Assembly: GCF_002909235.1 (NCBI RefSeq)
Contig: NZ_PHQQ01000002.1
Location: forward strand, 124,001 to 188,000
DNA: 64,000 nt
Reading direction: 5' to 3'
Source: Arenibacter catalasegens
GTDB lineage: Bacteria; Bacteroidota; Bacteroidia; Flavobacteriales; Flavobacteriaceae
How positions within the stretch are numbered: position 1 is the stretch's first letter; each line of letters opens with the position of its first letter. The notes beneath the pieces were generated by a model. That model was not told the origin of the DNA and did no database searches. It was given only the letters and a program-made list of their open reading frames with translations. Of this stretch, positions 24,908 to 35,700 are shown piece by piece. Made by a program: the position numbers and the translations under genes.

Positions 24908-26017
24908 CTATTGATAGACCCTTACATAATCGACCTCCATACTGGAGGACACGAAATCGGGATCCACTGCAAACCAACTTCCACCCATAGCCACATTTAA
25001 AATTATAAACTGATCCGCCGTAAAAGGCCACGAATCACTGTTTTTTACGATGGGATTATAGGAATACACAAATTCATTATCTATAAGAAATCGTAACGAA
25101 TCCTTTGTCCATTCAACCGCATAAACATGAAATTCAGAGTCATAATCCGTAATATTCGTAGTGCCCACGGTCACTTGAGAACATCCACCTGAGCATGAAG
25201 GGGTATGGGTGGCACTAGAGATTTTCTCCGGTTCATGTCCCCAATGTTCCATAATATCTATTTCACCACAAGCAGGCCAACCTACGGTTTCAATATTAGA
25301 CCCCAACATCCAAATGGCAGGCCATGTACCTTGTCCATAGGGAAGCTTTGCCCTCACTTCTACCCTGCCATAGGTAAAGGAAAACAGCGAGTTTAATCGG
25401 GCCGAAGTATATTCCTTGGTGGAACCCTGAGTTGTATATTGTTCTTTTTTTGCCACAATTTTAAGAGTCCCTTCCGAAACATAGGCGTTGTCAATTCTAT
25501 TGGTATAATGTTGTAATTCCCCGTTCCACCAACTTCCGTTATCTGGAGCAATAGTTTCAAATTTCCAGTGTTCTGAAGAAATGGCTCCATCCACCTCAAA
25601 CTCATCGGACCAGATAAGTTTAGCTTCATGTTCTGCAACAAAAACAGTTAGTGTTTCAGAAATATTAATAGAATCGCCTGTACTTGAATAGGCCAAGACC
25701 GTTATTTTGTAATTGTGGGATCCTACCTCCTTGAAGGTATAGGTGAAAGTGCCATCCGTACTTACTTCCTCTTTTCCATCGTTTAACCTATAACCATATT
25801 TAACGGCATTTTTGGCTATAGCCGAAAACTTTACCACGCCTTTACCATCGCCATATGGATTACTGGCATCTACTCCCAAAACCTCAACGGACAGGCTAAG
25901 CTCGGTAGGTGAAATTTTCTCCATTTCCGCATCAGTATAGACAAAGCCACCCTCCTCATTCTTACTGCCGCCACAAGCCACGACAATTGCTATCAAAATA
26001 AATAATATCAATCTCAT
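24908..26017 (-). CDS. GH16 beta-glucanase lipoprotein (laminarinase-like)
   Basis: The 369-residue protein has a lipoprotein signal with lipid cysteine C15 (IVVACGG), a PKD-like domain (about 40-128) and a GH16 domain (about 132-369). The catalytic motif is GEIDIMEHWG with E252 and E257; upstream WNGELQHYTNR and WPAIWMLG are typical of laminarinase-type GH16. It probably cleaves beta-1,3-glucan at the cell surface. It is the last gene of the minus-strand SusC/SusD locus and implies that the locus targets laminarin or a related beta-glucan. Other GH16 specificities such as agarase are less likely from the motif context. Confidence 0.88.
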   Translation of the reverse strand: MRLILFILIAIVVACGGSKNEEGGFVYTDAEMEKISPTELSLSVEVLGVDASNPYGDGKGVVKFSAIAKNAVKYGYRLNDGKEEVSTDGTFTYTFKEVGSHNYKITVLAYSSTGDSINISETLTVFVAEHEAKLIWSDEFEVDGAISSEHWKFETIAPDNGSWWNGELQHYTNRIDNAYVSEGTLKIVAKKEQYTTQGSTKEYTSARLNSLFSFTYGRVEVRAKLPYGQGTWPAIWMLGSNIETVGWPACGEIDIMEHWGHEPEKISSATHTPSCSGGCSQVTVGTTNITDYDSEFHVYAVEWTKDSLRFLIDNEFVYSYNPIVKNSDSWPFTADQFIILNVAMGGSWFAVDPDFVSSSMEVDYVRVYQ

Positions 26018-26244
26018 AATCGACTGTTAATTAAAAAATCAAGCGTAGCTATAATTAAAAACCTTGCTGACTTTGACATAGACCAGCAAGGCTTCCAAAA
26101 AACTAAATTAACCAACTCGAAAAGGTTTAAATTCCATTATGATTGCAAAAAGTGCAACACAATCCTTTTCAATAATTTTAAAATAAGGTTTGGATTAGAC
26201 CTCTGAACCCTTTTTAAAATCTATGTACTACTGGATTATAACAA

Positions 26245-27048
26245 CTATTCCGGTCTAAAAATCCAGGTCCAACCTGTACCACCATCATTATTGGCAACAT
26301 ACAACACCAACTCATCCTCTGTCAAGGAAATAATAGTATAAAGACCGTTTGGATTTCCTCTAGGCTCCTCTGCACCTAAAATGTTTGCATTGTTAATTTT
26401 TAAGGTCTGATTTGCAACATCCAAAACAAAATTCCCTGATTGCGGAGCGGCATCCGGGCCTGAATAATAGGTGAAATTTGCACCTCCATCCAAATCGAAC
26501 TTCATTTTACCGGCAGCATCAGCTGGAGGACAACAATCCCCGGCAGCATTCCACCAAGCAGTTGCCCAGGCACCTGGATCGTTAGGTGGGGACATATACC
26601 ACCATCTGCCTCCATCTGGCGAAGGACCACCATTGAAAACCCATGTTTTACCTGCAGACGTACTCTCACTCACCAAATCATACCAATCTTGGTCCAAGGC
26701 ACTGTCCAACTGATCAATCTGTACGTCGATGGATTTAGTGAAAAATTCGGCCCCTAAGGTTCCCGTAAAAGTAAATGTAGCTGTCCCCGGAATTGGATAT
26801 ATAAACTCTACTTTATCGGTATATGCCCTACCAAGGTTGTAGTCCCAGTAGCCTGTAACCCCTGGGGTAGCCATATTAAGTTCTATCTTATTACCACCGA
26901 CTGAACTTTGGGTGGCAACAAGCTGTACCCCTGCCACATCGGTCGTGTTCTCCAAATAATCCCGGTCTTCAATAGGCTCACAGCCCACGGTCACCAAGAA
27001 TAGAGAAGCAATAAACCATACTAAAATTATTATTCTATTGTTTTTCAT
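26245..27048 (-). CDS. SusE/SusF-like surface glycan-binding lipoprotein
   Basis: The 267-residue protein has a lipobox around FLVTVGC (C23) and no catalytic motif. A PKD-like beta domain (about 40-110: GVTGYWDYNLGRAYTDKVEF, IPIPGTATFTF region) is followed by a C-terminal segment rich in tryptophan (GGRWWYMSPP, AWATAWWNAAGD), as in carbohydrate-binding surface proteins. It lies between the SusD and GH16 genes, the usual place for the surface glycan-binding protein. It likely holds beta-glucan for the SusC/D importer. Specificity is inferred from context. Confidence 0.72.
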   Translation of the reverse strand: MKNNRIIILVWFIASLFLVTVGCEPIEDRDYLENTTDVAGVQLVATQSSVGGNKIELNMATPGVTGYWDYNLGRAYTDKVEFIYPIPGTATFTFTGTLGAEFFTKSIDVQIDQLDSALDQDWYDLVSESTSAGKTWVFNGGPSPDGGRWWYMSPPNDPGAWATAWWNAAGDCCPPADAAGKMKFDLDGGANFTYYSGPDAAPQSGNFVLDVANQTLKINNANILGAEEPRGNPNGLYTIISLTEDELVLYVANNDGGTGWTWIFRPE

Positions 27049-27079
27049 CTGTCTATATTTTTTTTAGATTTCAACTATT

Positions 27080-28795
27080 TTACCAGCCTGGGTTTTGTGT
27101 GTACCCACCTCCGGATAATCTTATCTCAGTTTCTGGAACTGGAACCAATCCTTTGGTTTCAGGACGGTAGGTAACTTTATATACGGCATCTATACCCGAA
27201 TTCCTAACATTGATGGGATCGCCGAACGCAGTATTTACATCGCCCCAACGAACCAAATCGAACCATCGTATTCCTTCGAAAGCCAATTCATGTAAACGCT
27301 CTTCCTTTAAGGCCTCCAAAGAATAACCTATTTCTCCTAGACCGGCCCTAACGCGTACCCTGTTCATTCCTGTTGCTGTACCGGAAATTTCGGAATGCAT
27401 CAATAGTACATCTGCAAAGCGCATCAATATATAATCTTGTGCTGCCCATAACTGCATAGGATCTCCATTGTTCATATCGTACAAAAAGTAGAACATACCT
27501 TTCACCCCGTCCACTCCGTCTGGATCAGGATGTTGTACCGTAGTGTATTTTTTATTAAAAAATCCGGTCTCATGATCACCTTTGTCGGCTTCGTACCCCC
27601 CAGTTCCCTGATCGGCATTCCCTACCTCTATAATGGAACCTACTTTTCTTTTATCAGCATCGTTCCACTGGTTCCAAAGTTTAGGATTCACAGTTCCCCA
27701 GCCCCAGCCTTGTCCAAAAGGGACCATGGAGTTATCACGTATTCCCATAAACAACGGCATTCTGTTGTTATATTTTTGTCCTTCATCCCAACTGGTTGTG
27801 GAATATCTCAGAGCAAACATGGCTTCTTTATTTCCAGTGCCAAAAGTAGGTGAATGCCCATCCTGTCCAACCCAGGCCAATCCTTCTGTTTGTGCCCATG
27901 GAAGCACAGTGGTACCTGCACTTTGATTTACATAGGAATAAGGCCATAAATTTCTGAAATCAGTGGCTAATTCGTAACCACTATTATTAATACAATCATC
28001 CAAATACGCAAGAACACTGCTTTTGGACAATGACCCTCCATCCGCCAAAGGCAAATCCGAAGTAGACTGTCCTTCAATATTGCTCATATACCCAGTATAG
28101 AAAAGGTAAGCTCTTGCCAAATACGCTTCCGCCACCCATTTATTGGCATGGCCGTAACTGGAAGTTGGGATGTCATTGGAATTGGTAGAGGGCATAGTTT
28201 CTATGGCCACTTTAAAATCTGATGCTATCTGGGCAAAAGTTTCGGTAAAGGAGGCCCTAGGCGCATCGCGTGGGTCGTCGATCGCAAGAATCAAAGGCAG
28301 ACCGCCGAAGAACTTTGCTGCTCTAAGATAATAATACCCCCTCATAAAATAGGCTTCGCCAATAGTCTGGTTTTTAAAAGTTACGGCCTCTTCGGGCGTG
28401 TCAAAGAAAGAAGCAAAATCTACCTCCTCAACCTTTTCAATAATGGCATTTGCCCGGGTAACCCCATTGTAGGTTTCCACCCATAGATCGCGGTAGGTAT
28501 CCTCTTCAGGATCTTCGAATTTATCCACATTTTTTGCCGATTTATCATCAGGTCCACCACCACCCAACATCATATCTGAAAGCAGATTGGCGGCAATACC
28601 CTCATCACTATGAACCCCGCCCGTGTACATGGCATTATAAACACCTGACATGGCCTCATCTATATCTTTTGGACTACTGTAAAAGTTGTCTAAACTTTTC
28701 TCGTAAAGATTTTCAGTGTCCAAAAATTTCTCGCTGCAACTTGTAGTAAAAACCAAAGCCGCAATGCATATATTATATACTAGTTTTTTCATCAT
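27080..28795 (-). CDS. SusD/RagB-family nutrient-binding outer membrane lipoprotein
   Basis: The 571-residue protein has a lipobox at FTTSC (C20) and the SusD N-terminus SEKFLDTENLYEKSLDNFY, followed by TPR-like helices (AIIEKVEEVDF, EAYFMRGYYYLRAAKFFGGLPLI split). The C-terminal ELAFEGIRWFDLVRWG is a RagB/SusD hallmark. It caps the SusC channel and binds the oligosaccharide. It starts 16 bases downstream of the SusC stop, as expected for a coupled pair. Substrate is inferred as a beta-glucan from the GH16 partner. Confidence 0.95.
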   Translation of the reverse strand: MMKKLVYNICIAALVFTTSCSEKFLDTENLYEKSLDNFYSSPKDIDEAMSGVYNAMYTGGVHSDEGIAANLLSDMMLGGGGPDDKSAKNVDKFEDPEEDTYRDLWVETYNGVTRANAIIEKVEEVDFASFFDTPEEAVTFKNQTIGEAYFMRGYYYLRAAKFFGGLPLILAIDDPRDAPRASFTETFAQIASDFKVAIETMPSTNSNDIPTSSYGHANKWVAEAYLARAYLFYTGYMSNIEGQSTSDLPLADGGSLSKSSVLAYLDDCINNSGYELATDFRNLWPYSYVNQSAGTTVLPWAQTEGLAWVGQDGHSPTFGTGNKEAMFALRYSTTSWDEGQKYNNRMPLFMGIRDNSMVPFGQGWGWGTVNPKLWNQWNDADKRKVGSIIEVGNADQGTGGYEADKGDHETGFFNKKYTTVQHPDPDGVDGVKGMFYFLYDMNNGDPMQLWAAQDYILMRFADVLLMHSEISGTATGMNRVRVRAGLGEIGYSLEALKEERLHELAFEGIRWFDLVRWGDVNTAFGDPINVRNSGIDAVYKVTYRPETKGLVPVPETEIRLSGGGYTQNPGW

Positions 28796-28810
28796 CTACT
28801 ATTTTTAAAA

Positions 28811-31800
28811 TTAAAAATCAACACTAAATCCGAACATTACAGTTCTTGGTAAGGGATATAGACCTAGGTCGATACCCGATGCCCAACCTGCATCGTGACC
28901 AAAGGAAACTTCCGGATCCATGCCTTTAAAATTTGTAAACGTATATAGGTTGTTGATTGCACCGTAAATTTTAATATCGGAAATAAATTTAATGTCCTTG
29001 ATATAGTCGCCCAACTTAAAACCTACCGTTAAGTTATTGATCCTTAGGTAATCTGCATCCTGCATATATATATCAGAAATCCAGTTAGTGTTCCTATTGG
29101 ATACAGAACTTAAGCGAGGTAGTGTATTTGAAGTTCCGGCACCATGCCAACGTCCGAATATTTCCGTGGTATAGTTTTGATCAAAATTATCGGCGAAGGA
29201 ACGGTAAGATTGCATTACCTGCATGCCGTATTTCCCGGATAGGGTTACATTGGCGTAAAAACCTTTGTATTCCGCATTAAGTTGAATTCCCAATTCGAAA
29301 TCCGGATTGGGGTTCCCCAACATCTTTTTATCGCTCTCATCTATAACACCATCCTGATTTTGGTCCACAAACCTTACATCTCCAGGACGCTGATCGCTAA
29401 AGTATGGTGTACCATCCGTTGGCTTCACATAAGCATCCACCTCATCCTGTGTTTGCAAAATACCGTCTGTTTCGTAGCCGTAAAAGAATCCTATAGGCTT
29501 ACCTACTTCTGCCCTTGACACTGAAGCGGTTCCTTGGGACAACACCGAACTAGGACCTTGAATTATTCCATCCGAATTCGCAATTTTTGTAATTTCATTC
29601 TTGTTGAAGGCTCCGCTTATAGTAGCTCCATACTTAAATTCCCCATCATAATCGTTCCAGGATAACATAAGTTCGTAACCAGAGTTTTCAATATCACCGC
29701 CATTTATATAAGGTGCCCCCGCTCCAGACGTACCCTGAATTGGAGCAATAACCAACCAGTCTTTCGTAGTCTTCTTGTACCAATCTGCGGTAAAGGCAAG
29801 TTTTGAATTAAAGAATCTGGCATCCAAACCTAAGTTCAACTGTTCTGAGGTTTCCCAAGTAACATCAGGATTGGTTACCCTAGCAGGAACCGCTGTAGGT
29901 CCGGAAATAGGTTTTGTATCACCAAAATAATAACCTGGATTTAGATATGCGATATTGGAACTGTAGATAAAATTATCTATGGATTGATTTCCGTTCTGCC
30001 CCCAACTTCCCCTTAATTTGGCAAAGTCTAAAATACCATTGTCATTTCCAATAAAATCCTCATTGGTCAAAATCCATCCTGCGGATACAGAAGGAAAATA
30101 GCCCCATCTATTGCCTTCGGCAAAGTTGGACGAACCATCTGCCCTAATGGTAGCCGAAAATAGATATTTTTCTTTGTAATTGTATTGTGCCCTAGCTATA
30201 TAAGATAGTAGTCCACCACCACCTGCAGCCCAATCCGCACCGTAGGTATTTATGGAGTTTACATCGGTCTTATCCACATTGTTCAAATAGGCGTATTCTG
30301 GCAATCCAAATCTGGTATTGGCCTTGCTCCCTCCAACAGAATTGTTGATCTGATTTTTATATACCTCATTACCGATCAAGGCAGTCACCTTATGATCACC
30401 AAAAAGACGCTCATAGGAAATGGTATTCGTCCATGTTAGGTTGGCTCCCAAATACTGATTTTGGGCTGCCCCATCATTGGCATTGCTATAAAGAACTCCC
30501 AAAGCATAGGTAGGTGTCCAGGATCTTCCATGGCCAAACCATGAATCCAAGCCATATGAAGATCTAAATTTCAGGTCTTTTACTGGCTCTATCTCCAAAT
30601 ACACGTTTCCTACTATCGTATTGTTCTTGTTGCCCAAATTACTGTAGTTATGTCTGTAAAACATTACTGCAAGTGGATTGGTCTGGTTATTTGACAATCC
30701 GTCCAAGGTAGGAGTAAACCCATTGGCATCGGGTGATTCACCCCAATAGGCCGGCATTAAAGGGTTTTGTACCAACGCATTATGAAGGTCGTTCCAGTAA
30801 ATGTTTCCTGTAGCCACGCTTCTGTTTTCGGTATTGGTATAGGTAAAATTCTCACCTACGGTAACAATACTGTGATCCTCATTTTTGAAAAGTACAAATT
30901 CTGTGTTCATACGGGCGGTAAGCCTCTTATAACCAGCTTCGGTGATATTGCCCCCGATCATCCCGGTTTGATCCAAATAAGAAACCCCAAATGCATAGGT
31001 ACTATCCTCACTTCCACCTGTAATATTCACGGAGTGACTTGAAATAGGAGCACTTTTGGTAGTCATTTCATCAATCCAATTGGTACCTTCCCAACCATTT
31101 TGCAGCATGCCCCATATTTCCGTACCCAGTTGGGTTCCCAAATTGTTGGGATAATTATTATTTAGCCAACTATTATTTTGAAGAATGGCTTCCCAATCGT
31201 TCGGTGCCAACCCATCATTGACCCTGCCCTCGTCCATAATATACATGTATTCTTGGGCATTAAGTGGCGATAAGTTCTTGTAAATATTTTGAAAGCCATA
31301 ATAGGTATCGTACTGCACCTGCGCTTGTCTTCCTTTTCTTCCTTTATGCGTTGTTACCAGCACTACCCCATTGGCAGCCCTGGAACCATAAATTGCAGCC
31401 GAAGCAGCATCCTTCAGAACATCAATAGATTCAATATCCGAACCGTTTAAATAATCGATATTGCCAACAGCTACCCCATCCACAATATATAATGGACTGG
31501 AATTCCCAATGGTACCCAGACCACGAATGGTAACCTTGGTTCCTGCGCCAGGCTGGCCGTTATTTCTGGTAACGCTTACCCCTGGTGCTATACCTTGAAG
31601 TGCCTCCATCGCTGTTGACGTGTTCAACTCAGCAATATCATCACCTTTAACGCTAATATTGGCTCCAGTAGTCAAAGCTTTCTTTTGAACCCCGTAACCA
31701 ACCACAACCACTTCTTCCAAAGATTCGTAGGATTCTTTTAACGTTACATTTACAACTGTTTGTTGTCCAACCAAAATTGTCTGGTCAACCATTCCTATAT

Positions 31801-32026
31801 AGGTAAAAACAAGTCGATCCTCAGGTCCTACGTTATCAATAGAATAATTTCCATCGAAATCGGTATTGGTTCCATTAACGGTACCTTTTACAACGACCGT
31901 TACTCCAGGCAACGGTAAGCCCGACTCATCGGACACCAGTCCTGTTATGGTCTTGGTCTGCGAAACGACGTTTTGCGCGCAAACCATTACCAAAGTGATA
32001 ATCAAGAATTTAAACTTTAGCATCAT
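28811..32026 (-). CDS. SusC/RagA-family TonB-linked outer membrane importer
   Basis: The 1071-residue protein has a signal peptide ending near NVVSQ, a carboxypeptidase-like regulatory domain (about 25-100: ITGLVSDESGLPLPGV), a plug (about 115-230) with PLYIVDGVAVGNIDYLNGSDIESIDVLKDAASAAIYG read in parts, and a long beta-barrel ending in F. The plug sequence SDIESIDVLKDAASAAIYGSR and RAANGVVLVTT are SusC hallmarks. It imports oligosaccharides using TonB energy. It is transcribed before SusD, the glycan-binding lipoprotein and GH16. Confidence 0.96.
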   Translation of the reverse strand: MMLKFKFLIITLVMVCAQNVVSQTKTITGLVSDESGLPLPGVTVVVKGTVNGTNTDFDGNYSIDNVGPEDRLVFTYIGMVDQTILVGQQTVVNVTLKESYESLEEVVVVGYGVQKKALTTGANISVKGDDIAELNTSTAMEALQGIAPGVSVTRNNGQPGAGTKVTIRGLGTIGNSSPLYIVDGVAVGNIDYLNGSDIESIDVLKDAASAAIYGSRAANGVVLVTTHKGRKGRQAQVQYDTYYGFQNIYKNLSPLNAQEYMYIMDEGRVNDGLAPNDWEAILQNNSWLNNNYPNNLGTQLGTEIWGMLQNGWEGTNWIDEMTTKSAPISSHSVNITGGSEDSTYAFGVSYLDQTGMIGGNITEAGYKRLTARMNTEFVLFKNEDHSIVTVGENFTYTNTENRSVATGNIYWNDLHNALVQNPLMPAYWGESPDANGFTPTLDGLSNNQTNPLAVMFYRHNYSNLGNKNNTIVGNVYLEIEPVKDLKFRSSYGLDSWFGHGRSWTPTYALGVLYSNANDGAAQNQYLGANLTWTNTISYERLFGDHKVTALIGNEVYKNQINNSVGGSKANTRFGLPEYAYLNNVDKTDVNSINTYGADWAAGGGGLLSYIARAQYNYKEKYLFSATIRADGSSNFAEGNRWGYFPSVSAGWILTNEDFIGNDNGILDFAKLRGSWGQNGNQSIDNFIYSSNIAYLNPGYYFGDTKPISGPTAVPARVTNPDVTWETSEQLNLGLDARFFNSKLAFTADWYKKTTKDWLVIAPIQGTSGAGAPYINGGDIENSGYELMLSWNDYDGEFKYGATISGAFNKNEITKIANSDGIIQGPSSVLSQGTASVSRAEVGKPIGFFYGYETDGILQTQDEVDAYVKPTDGTPYFSDQRPGDVRFVDQNQDGVIDESDKKMLGNPNPDFELGIQLNAEYKGFYANVTLSGKYGMQVMQSYRSFADNFDQNYTTEIFGRWHGAGTSNTLPRLSSVSNRNTNWISDIYMQDADYLRINNLTVGFKLGDYIKDIKFISDIKIYGAINNLYTFTNFKGMDPEVSFGHDAGWASGIDLGLYPLPRTVMFGFSVDF

Positions 32027-32116
32027 ATAAAATAGTTTAGGTTAATTAATTGAGTTTTCATTAGTATTAATTCTTATGTTTCTTCAGTGAACCAAAAGGC
32101 CGTAATTATTATTTCA

Positions 32117-32221
32117 TTAGAGAATAAACACGATGACAAAAACCAGCAATGCAACGATGGCTATTATCAGCAGTATCTCTATCAACTGCTTCCAATTGAA
32201 TTTTGAACTCTTGTTTTTCAT
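32117..32221 (-). CDS. 34-residue single-helix membrane peptide upstream of SusC
   Basis: The short ORF begins MKNKSSKFNWKQLIEIL and continues into one hydrophobic helix (IIAIVALLVFVIVFIL) at the C-terminus. It lies 90 bases upstream of susC on the same strand, within what would otherwise be leader DNA. A basic start with a hydrophobic end predicts a single-pass inner-membrane peptide. No family was recognised and no paralogue is present, so support is from ORF shape and position only. Confidence 0.45.
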   Translation of the reverse strand: MKNKSSKFNWKQLIEILLIIAIVALLVFVIVFIL

Positions 32222-32729
32222 TCTCTCAAATGTTAAATAAATATTAAATTATGTATACCAGATATCGTGCAACCTGTAGAAGTTTTGCTGCAACTTTCAT
32301 ATATAATTCCGGCATGCAACATCATTTGCATACCGTGCATCATTTGTTATAGTATTTATTCAACACAGTGGAGAGAAACTAATTTTAAAGGACTTCCTTA
32401 AAGTGGAAACTTAACCTTATGTTAAAATTATCTGGGGTTAAAGAAGCTATGCAGAGGCCCTTTTATATAAAATAATAGGTTGGAGGACATGAACTGTAGA
32501 TCAAAAAGTTCATCTTTTGAAATGAAGAATTATAAAAATTAAAATATAGGGCAACCGTATATGTTTTTTTGTCAAAAATTAATTGCGTTGCCTTTAAGCA
32601 TTTGACGAAAATAGAAAAGGCAGCACTAAACCAGTCCGCTTGAAACATTTTGTAATAGGACAGACCAATGCTCTACCCCAACATAATGACATATCTATAA
32701 TTCCTAAACCAGAATCCAAGAGTAAGGAT
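32222..32729. other. Regulatory gap of the beta-glucan locus
   Basis: The region between the regulator gene's end and the SusC-side peptide should contain the locus promoter. Reading toward susC it holds two ATCATTTG-type repeats (as CAAATGAT on the minus strand) 18 bases apart and the near-promoter TAACATTTG about 10 bases before the peptide start. No other gene is visible. Confidence 0.45.
32321..32346 (-). promoter_or_regulatory. Candidate direct-repeat binding site for the hybrid regulator
   Basis: CAAATGATG-like units occur at 32346-32339 and 32328-32321 on the minus strand, 18 bases apart, each next to a TGCA sequence. AraC-type outputs of hybrid regulators bind direct repeats, so this is a plausible site about 100 bases before the first gene. 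The motif is short and unproven. Confidence 0.3.
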
Positions 32730-35700
32730 TTAAGATTTTATTGGATCAACCTCTGTAGGCAGAATCCCAAAATGTTCTTTAAAGCATTTTGTAAAATATG
32801 AAGGGGTGGAGAACCCAACCTTGTAACAAACCTCACTTATATTAGTGTTTCCATTTTCAATAATTTGTTTGGCCCTTTCGATCCTTATATTTCTCAAAAA
32901 TTCATTGGCTGTTTGGTTGGTAAGCGCCTTTATTTTTCTATAAAACTGACTCCTGCTCAAATTTAAATGTGATGCTAAAGCTTCTACACTTAAGTCTGGA
33001 TCATCTATATTTTTATTGATGTAATTCAAAACTTTTTCAATAAAATCCTTATCCAAGGAGCTAGTATTCTTGTTAACTGGCACATCACTGATAACACTGA
33101 AATATTTATTAAAAATTAGTTGTCTACTGGTTATTAGTTGGGATAATCGAAGTCTCAACAGCCTAAGATCAAAAGGTTTTACCATATAGGCATCTGCTCC
33201 CGTTTCAATCCCTTCCATTCTATCATCTATCCGCGCTTTTGCCGTAAGCATCAATAGAGGTATATGACTGGTCCTCAAATCCCCCTTAATTTTTTTACAA
33301 AATTCAAAACCATCCATTTCGGGCATAATAACATCGGTTATAATAATATCGGGGAGAGCCGACTTGGCCAATTCCAATCCCTCCTTGCCATTTTTAGCCA
33401 AAAGTATCTTATATTGATTTTTCAGTTCATTCTTTAGGTAACTCCTAAGCTCACCATTATCCTCAACGATCAATAAGGTGTAGGCCGTGGTCGCTTCTTC
33501 TGAACCAACCTCCGACACCTCTTCAATTTTGGGTTTTACCAAGTTGACCCGCTCCTTATGGGAATCAGGCTCTTTAATATCCGACAAAATTTCATTCGCT
33601 TTAAAATGCCCGGTTCCTTTTGGCAAAATTATCCTAAAGGACGTTCCACTACCAACCTCGCTCTTAACATCAATTTTCCCTTTGTGCAGGTCCACAAAAC
33701 TTTGGACCACTTCCAAACCAATACCTGTTCCTCCGTAATAGGTCTTATTCAAGTTTTCTACTTGATAAAAGCGCTCAAAAATCTTTTCCGTTTCTTCCTG
33801 TTTGAGTCCTGGGCCAGTATCCGAAATAATTAGCTCTACTCCTGGTGTAGGATTTGTTATATCTACCAACGGCAAGGCGTACATTTCATCTTTTGAAAGG
33901 AGTTGAATATTAATGGCCCCACCTTCTGGGGTAACCTTAAAAGCGTTGGAAAGGAGATTGAAAATAATTTTCTCCAACATACTCTCGTCCGCCCATATAT
34001 TTAGATCATCTGCATCCGAATCCAGACTAAGATGTATGTTTTTATCCAATGCTTCCTCCTTGAAATGGCTTATAACCTCCTGAGTTAAATCTATCAAGTT
34101 GAGTTCCTTGGCTCTAACCCCAATTTTATTTAACTCCAATTTCCTAAAGTCCAACAACTCGTTAACCAACCTATAAAGTCGATCTGTATTCTTATAAATT
34201 ATACTGTGCTTTTCCTTTATTCTGGGTGGCAGTGTTAGACTATCATCATTAAGGATATCCTTAAGTGGATTAATTATCAAGGTGAGTGGGGTTCTGAACT
34301 CATGAGATATATTAGTGAAAAATTGAAACTTTTTTTCATCTAAATCTTTTTCCTGTAACCTTTTTTCGCGTTCAGAATGTATTATTTGCCTTTCCCTTAT
34401 CCTAGATTGGGTCATTTTATTTAGAAGATAAACGCCTAAAACAAACAATGCTATATAAGACAGTAAAGCCCAATTTGTTTTCCACCAAGGCGACAAAACG
34501 GTAATCTGCAAAGTTAAAGGTGAAGCGTTCCAAACGCCATCATTATTGGCTGCTTTTAATTTAAAGGTATAATTCCCAGGATCTAAGTTGGTATAGGTAG
34601 CACTTCTTTTTTTTCCAACATAATTCCATGATTCTTCATAACCCTCCAAATAATAGGCATATTCATTTTTTTCTGGACGGGTGTAGTTTATGCCGGAATA
34701 TTCAATAGTAAAAACAGATTGACCATGATTCAACACAATACTATCCGTTTCGGAAATCACCTTCTTCAATGGGGAATCTTCTTGTGTAGGCAAGACTTTT
34801 TCATTGAATAACCTAAATTCTGACAGATACAAAGAAGTCTCGTTGGTATTGGTAATTATCTGCGAAGGATTAAAATAATTGACCCCCTGATAACTTCCAA
34901 AATAAATATTACCCTCATTATCCCTAAAAGTGGAATTGATATTGAAATCGTTGGCAAGGAGACCATCATCTGTGGTGAAATTGCTGAATTCCCCAGTCTT
35001 TAGGTCCATTTTTGAAATTCCCGCATTACCCCCTACCCAAATGTTGCCATCCAAACTTTCAATAATACCACACACATTTTCTTCTTCCAGGCCTTTGCGT
35101 TTATCGTACCACATAAAAGAATCGGTATTAGGCTGGTAATTACATAGACCTGCTCCTTTAGTCCCTATCCAAATAGTGCGGTCACTACTCTCATAAAGAG
35201 ACAAAATGTAATTGGAGGCAGAATTATTGGTCGACTCCTGAGACATTCTATCTACCATGGAAACCACGGAAAACTTTTGGCCTGCCTGCTTCGTTATCTT
35301 ATACAGCCCTTGGGTAGTACCCAACCACAAATTGTCCTGAAAATCCACCAAAACCTTATACCCACTACTACTATTTATTCCTTGATTTGTAAAGGGTTGA
35401 GAATTATATTGTTTAAACTGTTTTGTATTTGGGTCGTAGGAATGTAAACCGCTGTGATAAGTCCCGATCCAAACAGTACCTTCCTTATCCTCATCAAAAC
35501 TCATTACCGTATTGGACCTTAAGCCTCCATGGGTATTACTGGTATTGTAATTAATGAACCTATTAGATCCTTTTTTCAAGAAATAAATTCCACCATCCCA
35601 ACTTCCTGCCCAAATATTTTCTTTACTATCTATAAAAATGGTCTGTATATAATCACTGCTCAAACCTGAATATTCTTTATTGCTGGCCTTATTTATATGA

